Below are positions 13,730 to 17,083 of a stretch of 17,083 bases of DNA, in pieces. Source of the stretch: CAZBEL01 sp964628055. GTDB lineage: Bacteria > Fidelibacterota > Marinisomatia > Marinisomatales > TCS56. The stretch's first letter is position 1. Every line of letters starts with the position of its first letter. The translations under genes and the position numbers were made by a program. The stretch covers positions 1 to 17,083 of the forward strand of contig CAZVNL010000042.1 in the NCBI GenBank assembly GCA_964628055.1. Reading direction: 5' to 3'. The notes under the pieces are model-generated. The model saw nothing but the letters and a program-made list of their open reading frames with translations, searched no databases and was not told where the DNA came from.

Positions 13730-16708
13730 ATGAAAAAAACCTTCTTTTTACAGCTTCTATTCATCACTGCCCTTTGGGCTCAGGGAACCTGGACCTGGTC
13801 GGGACGCGTCCACCCCGAACTAAAGTGGTACACCCTGGAGACCACCCACTTTAACATTCACTACCACCAGGGGATTGAAGAATTAGCCCGGCGGGGGGCG
13901 TCCATTGCCGAGCAGGTTTGGCCCACCCTCCTTAAACAGATGCAATCAGACACCATTCCCAAGATTGACTTAACCTTCACAGCCGAGGATGAGATTATGA
14001 ACGGCTATGCCCTGTGGACCAATATGAGTTTCATCTGGGTGGATCAGAATGATGCTGCCATTTGGTTGGAGGATGAGAAATGGCTGTACCAGGTCGTGGC
14101 CCATGAACTTCAGCACATCTTCCTTTTCAATGCCACCAAGACTTGGCTCCCGGAGCCCTGGAGTTACCTCTATTCGGGGATGCCCGGTTGGTTCGTGGAG
14201 GGGGCGGCGGAGTATTATACCGAACATTGGCGGCCTTACCGGGCGGACCTCTCCCACAAATGGCACATTTTGAAAAATAAAACCAACGAAATGGATCCCC
14301 ACTATGACGGTTACTCCAAGTTGCTTTACCTTTCCGACCGCTTTGGAGATTCCACCATTGTAAACCTCATTCACTACCGCAACAAGCTGAAATTGTTCGA
14401 TTTTGAAAAGGGGTTCAAAAAGGTGACAGGCATCAGCCTCAAACAGTTCAACGAAGACTGGCGGCGGCAGATGAACACCTACTACTATGGCTACCGGGCT
14501 CAAAAAGAGACTATTGAGGAAGTGGGTAAAACAGCCACGCTACCCGTCAAAGAAGCCTTCAGCCTATCTTTTGCCCCGGACAGCTTCCACGTCGCCTTCG
14601 TGGGCCGGGATGACAAGGATCAGTTGGACGCATCCCTTTTTGTCGCTACCCAGGACACCAGCCGAAAACAGTGGGAAGAAAAAATAAAGCAATGGGTCCA
14701 ACAGGTATTTAAAACCAAAAAAGATACTACCAAAAAGAAACCGGCGAAGGTGAAGTGGGAAGTAGAAAGCCTGGACTATGGCCAGTTCCACCCGGTCATG
14801 TCCTGGTCCCCGGACGGACAACGATTGGCCGTCGCCAAATACCACTTCGGTAAACACCAGTCCATGGTGTGGGATTTGCGCATCATAGACGTAAACACCG
14901 GCAAGGGCCGCTGGCTAACCCATTCCCAACGGGCTACACAACCCGATTGGTCCCCGGATGGTGAACGCCTAGTCTTCGTAGCCCATTCCAACAGTGTGTC
15001 GAACCTGTACGCCATAAAACCTGATGGCAAAGACCCCCAGCAACTGACTCAGTTCACTGATGATACCCAAATCTTAACGCCCCGTTGGTCTCCCGAGGGT
15101 GACCGTATCGCCTTCGCCAAGGCCGGTCCCGATGGCAATATGGACATTTACCTTCTGGAATTAGACTCCAAAACCCTAAAGCGCGTTACCACCGACCCGG
15201 CGGTGGACTACCTGCCCATCTGGCATCCCAACGGCCAGGCCCTTACCTTCACCTCCCATCGAGGGTCAACACCCAATCTGCACACGGTGGACCTTACCAA
15301 TGGAACCGTCGTTCAAAACACCGACGTGGGGGAGGCCCTGTGGGGCGTTCAGTGGACACCCAAGGACAGTACGATCCTGGCCCGGACGCTAACCGATGTA
15401 GACTCGATACGGTTGGTGAAAGTCAACCCCAAAAGGACCAGTACCACGCGCTCCCTTGCTTTGCGAGAAACATTTACCCGGTGGCGCTCCCGGAGACCGG
15501 CGTTGACCCTCTCCGACGTGGATCCGCAACGGGAAGTGCCTATCCTGGCCGATAAACCTTACCAATTTAAACGGCATATAAAACACTTCACTTCCCTCGT
15601 CCTGCCGTACCTTGATGGAAGTGGCGCCTTCGGTACTACCGTCTTCATGGATGCCATGGGGCGGCATATTTTCGAATTGGGTGGTGGTGGCGCCTGGCAG
15701 GGAGATCCCAATCCCTGGTTGATCATCAGCTACGTTAACGCCCAGCACGGTCCCCTATGGGGCATCAACTACTTCTACAATTCGCGGTGGAATTTCCGCT
15801 ACTACGACCAAAGTACCAGCGGTTTGTACGAACGGTTAGACGGCTGGCAGTTTTACACGAGTTGGCTCTTCAACTTCGGGAACACCATGGTCTCTAACCA
15901 CATGATCCAGCTGGCCCTCACACTCCAGAACCGGATGGTGACCATGCTTTCCGACAGCCTTGATGAAACCCCCGGTAAATACATCCCCCGCAACCCAGAA
16001 GATTTCCAGGGGCTGCCAGTTCCTGAAGAAGGGCGTGAGGGGGTCGTCTCTTTCACTTACCACTGGCTAAGCCGCCGACCGCACAAGCAGAACCTTATCT
16101 TGCCGCACCAAGGCCAGGGGGTTTTACTCCGCCTGAATCGGGTGGACCGACGTCTTTACGGGGACTTTACCTACACCAAATTCACTACCGACGGTTTCGT
16201 GAACATACCCACCGGCGGTCCCACCGCCCTCTACCTGCGGCTGAAAACATTGGCCATGTACGGTACGCCCCCCGCCCAGGAATACGTGGGTCTTTCCAAC
16301 GATCCTAATCTCTACCTTCCCGGCGGGATCATGGACGAGGGCGTGTTCGGGATTCAGGAAAATTACAATCCCCGGGGGTGGGAAGGGGTACGGTTGGGAG
16401 ACCGTCTGGTGTTCGGCACCCTGGAATATCGCTTTCCCTTGATGCCCCAATTACCCATCAACGTAATGGGCTTTACCTTGGGCTCCCTCTCAGGGGCTTT
16501 ACTGTCGGATTACGGCAACGCCTGGTATGCCGGGGAGTTGGCGGGACGGTGGGTGGTAACTGCCGGGTACGAGCTAAAACTGGCCCTGCAAGTGGAGAAA
16601 ACACCCCTACTCATCTTTTCCCTGGGAAAGGCCCAGACCTGGGACGACTGGCAAAACAACGAAGAACCCGCAAGCTACGCCCGGCTGGCGCTGATTAATC
16701 CCTTCTAA
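13730..16708 (+). CDS. Exported fusion: HELQH zinc protease, TolB-like propeller and outer-membrane barrel
   Basis: The 992-residue protein begins with a signal peptide (MKKTFFLQLLFITALWAQ). Residues 30-250 are a gluzincin-type (peptidase MA-like) protease: HELQH at 125-129 (zinc ligands His125 and His129, catalytic Glu126) and WFVEGAAEYY with Glu157 as likely third ligand. A Lys-rich linker covers about 311-343. Residues 275-550 form a TolB/PD40 beta-propeller, with SWSPDGQRLA, DWSPDGERLVF, RWSPEGDRIAF and WHPNGQALTF repeats. From about 600 the sequence is strand-rich with aromatic residues, contains FGTLEYRFPL and GALLSDYGNAWY like the end of Omp85/BamA-type barrels, and ends in LALINPF, the C-terminal Phe expected for an outer-membrane barrel. 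So it probably sits in the outer membrane with protease and propeller in the periplasm (inference). TAGGA lies about 10 bases before the ATG. A 62-base gap separates it from menG. Confidence 0.85.
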   Translation: MKKTFFLQLLFITALWAQGTWTWSGRVHPELKWYTLETTHFNIHYHQGIEELARRGASIAEQVWPTLLKQMQSDTIPKIDLTFTAEDEIMNGYALWTNMSFIWVDQNDAAIWLEDEKWLYQVVAHELQHIFLFNATKTWLPEPWSYLYSGMPGWFVEGAAEYYTEHWRPYRADLSHKWHILKNKTNEMDPHYDGYSKLLYLSDRFGDSTIVNLIHYRNKLKLFDFEKGFKKVTGISLKQFNEDWRRQMNTYYYGYRAQKETIEEVGKTATLPVKEAFSLSFAPDSFHVAFVGRDDKDQLDASLFVATQDTSRKQWEEKIKQWVQQVFKTKKDTTKKKPAKVKWEVESLDYGQFHPVMSWSPDGQRLAVAKYHFGKHQSMVWDLRIIDVNTGKGRWLTHSQRATQPDWSPDGERLVFVAHSNSVSNLYAIKPDGKDPQQLTQFTDDTQILTPRWSPEGDRIAFAKAGPDGNMDIYLLELDSKTLKRVTTDPAVDYLPIWHPNGQALTFTSHRGSTPNLHTVDLTNGTVVQNTDVGEALWGVQWTPKDSTILARTLTDVDSIRLVKVNPKRTSTTRSLALRETFTRWRSRRPALTLSDVDPQREVPILADKPYQFKRHIKHFTSLVLPYLDGSGAFGTTVFMDAMGRHIFELGGGGAWQGDPNPWLIISYVNAQHGPLWGINYFYNSRWNFRYYDQSTSGLYERLDGWQFYTSWLFNFGNTMVSNHMIQLALTLQNRMVTMLSDSLDETPGKYIPRNPEDFQGLPVPEEGREGVVSFTYHWLSRRPHKQNLILPHQGQGVLLRLNRVDRRLYGDFTYTKFTTDGFVNIPTGGPTALYLRLKTLAMYGTPPAQEYVGLSNDPNLYLPGGIMDEGVFGIQENYNPRGWEGVRLGDRLVFGTLEYRFPLMPQLPINVMGFTLGSLSGALLSDYGNAWYAGELAGRWVVTAGYELKLALQVEKTPLLIFSLGKAQTWDDWQNNEEPASYARLALINPF

Positions 16709-16790
16709 GACGCAACTAAGAAAATACCCTCACGCTATGTCCGATAAAGAAGGAAAAGGGTTCCAAAAAAAGTCGCGGGTTGACCGGTAG

Positions 16791-16838
16791 GTCTGAAGGT
16801 CTAAAAGTTTAAAAGTTTAAAAATTGGAAAGTGGGAGT
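16791..16838. repeat. Degenerate 8-nt tandem repeat
   Basis: Six successive octamers read GTCTGAAG, GTCTAAAA, GTTTAAAA, GTTTAAAA, ATTGGAAA and GTGGGAGT. The first four are clearly related and two are identical; the last two are eroded. Arrays of this GTCTRAAR/GTTTAAAA kind occur between genes in some FCB-group genomes (from memory, not checked). Confidence 0.6.
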
Positions 16839-16926
16839 AAGGAGGGGGAAAGAAAGAAGTAGTTGGGAATTAGAATTAGGGATTTTTCTCTTAATTGAAT
16901 TCTCCCGAGCGCTGCTCTTCAGGGCG

Positions 16927-16945
16927 GTGTTGTGATAAACAACAC
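16927..16945. other. Short hairpin GTGTTGT/ACAACAC
   Basis: A 7-bp perfect stem with loop GATAA. On the plus strand it is followed by GGTTTTAGGGGGTTT, which is not a real T-tract. It might be a terminator for a gene entering from the right or a chance structure. Confidence 0.35.
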
Positions 16946-17083
16946 GGTTTTAGGGGGTTTATCCCTTTTCCGTATCGCACCCTTGAGGTATTCCACGCGA
17001 TTTTTTCAAGGCAACAGAAGCATACTTTACCTTTATTTCATCACGCCGGGAGCGTTCTTTCATACCTATGTATTGATTTCACA

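Larger units (their letters stand above)
16709..17083. other. Intergenic end of window, no convincing gene
   Basis: This stretch follows the fusion protein gene to the right edge. It holds the 8-nt degenerate tandem repeat (16791-16838), an AT/AG-rich low-complexity stretch to about 16890 and a hairpin at 16927-16945. A 17-residue plus-strand frame (16737-16790) and a 34-residue minus-strand frame (16959-17063) exist but have no good ribosome site or recognisable product. No clear terminator stands right behind the stop at 16708. Confidence 0.55.

Noticed and set aside
13970..14503. 177-residue minus-strand frame
   Set aside because: Antisense to the protease domain of the fusion protein; no signal or domain of its own.
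16737..16790. 17-residue plus-strand frame, Lys-rich
   Set aside because: Too short, no ribosome site, runs into the tandem repeat.
16791..16838. CRISPR array
   Set aside because: The units are 8 bases, directly adjacent, with no spacers.
16959..17063. 34-residue minus-strand frame with a basic product
   Set aside because: Weak ribosome site, no family resemblance, and short; could be a chance frame, though a gene fragment cannot be excluded.

Overview
The window looks like a piece of chromosome from a Gram-negative, menaquinone-using bacterium. It has many exported proteins with signal peptides, two lipoproteins, an outer-membrane beta-barrel protein ending in Phe, and FlgT/LPP20/CsgG-type envelope proteins. 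Together with intergenic 8-nt degenerate tandem repeats, this suggests an uncultured lineage of the FCB superphylum (Marinimicrobia- or Calditrichota-like). That placement is inference from protein style; no rRNA or other marker gene is present. I saw no tRNA, rRNA, CRISPR array, transposase or phage gene.

Left arm (1-4614, minus strand): a run of five envelope or secreted-protein genes, read from 4614 down to 1. In order they are a FlgT-like protein, an LPP20-like protein sharing the same N-terminal fold, a TlpA/ResA-type thioredoxin, a CsgG/LpoB-like protein with a C-terminal membrane segment, and a secreted protein that runs off the left edge as an FN3 domain begins. The first three are closely spaced. 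A hairpin sits before the CsgG-like gene, and about 400 bases containing a 33-nt perfect palindrome precede the last gene.

Divergent control region (4615-4789): it separates the minus-strand cassette from a plus-strand lipoprotein (4790-5914) that combines TPR-like repeats with SLH domains and is followed by two hairpins.

Central plus-strand run (6033-13667): compact genes, several overlapping or only a few bases apart and several starting with GTG or TTG. The order is PAP2/Aur1-type membrane phosphatase, lipoprotein with a C-terminal membrane anchor, free-standing B12-binding domain of the methylmalonyl-CoA mutase type, TPR protein, M24 Xaa-Pro aminopeptidase, class I methyltransferase, polytopic GT-C-like glycosyltransferase, YihX-type HAD phosphatase, and the menaquinone methyltransferase MenG/UbiE. 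This is a mixed housekeeping and envelope run, not a single pathway.

Right end (13730-17083): a 992-residue exported protein that joins a HELQH zinc-protease domain, a TolB/PD40 beta-propeller and an outer-membrane barrel-like C-terminus. It is followed by about 375 bases without a convincing gene, holding 8-nt degenerate tandem repeats and a hairpin. The most noteworthy items are this three-part protein and the FlgT/LPP20/thioredoxin/CsgG-like cassette. I do not see proof of a wholly new system.
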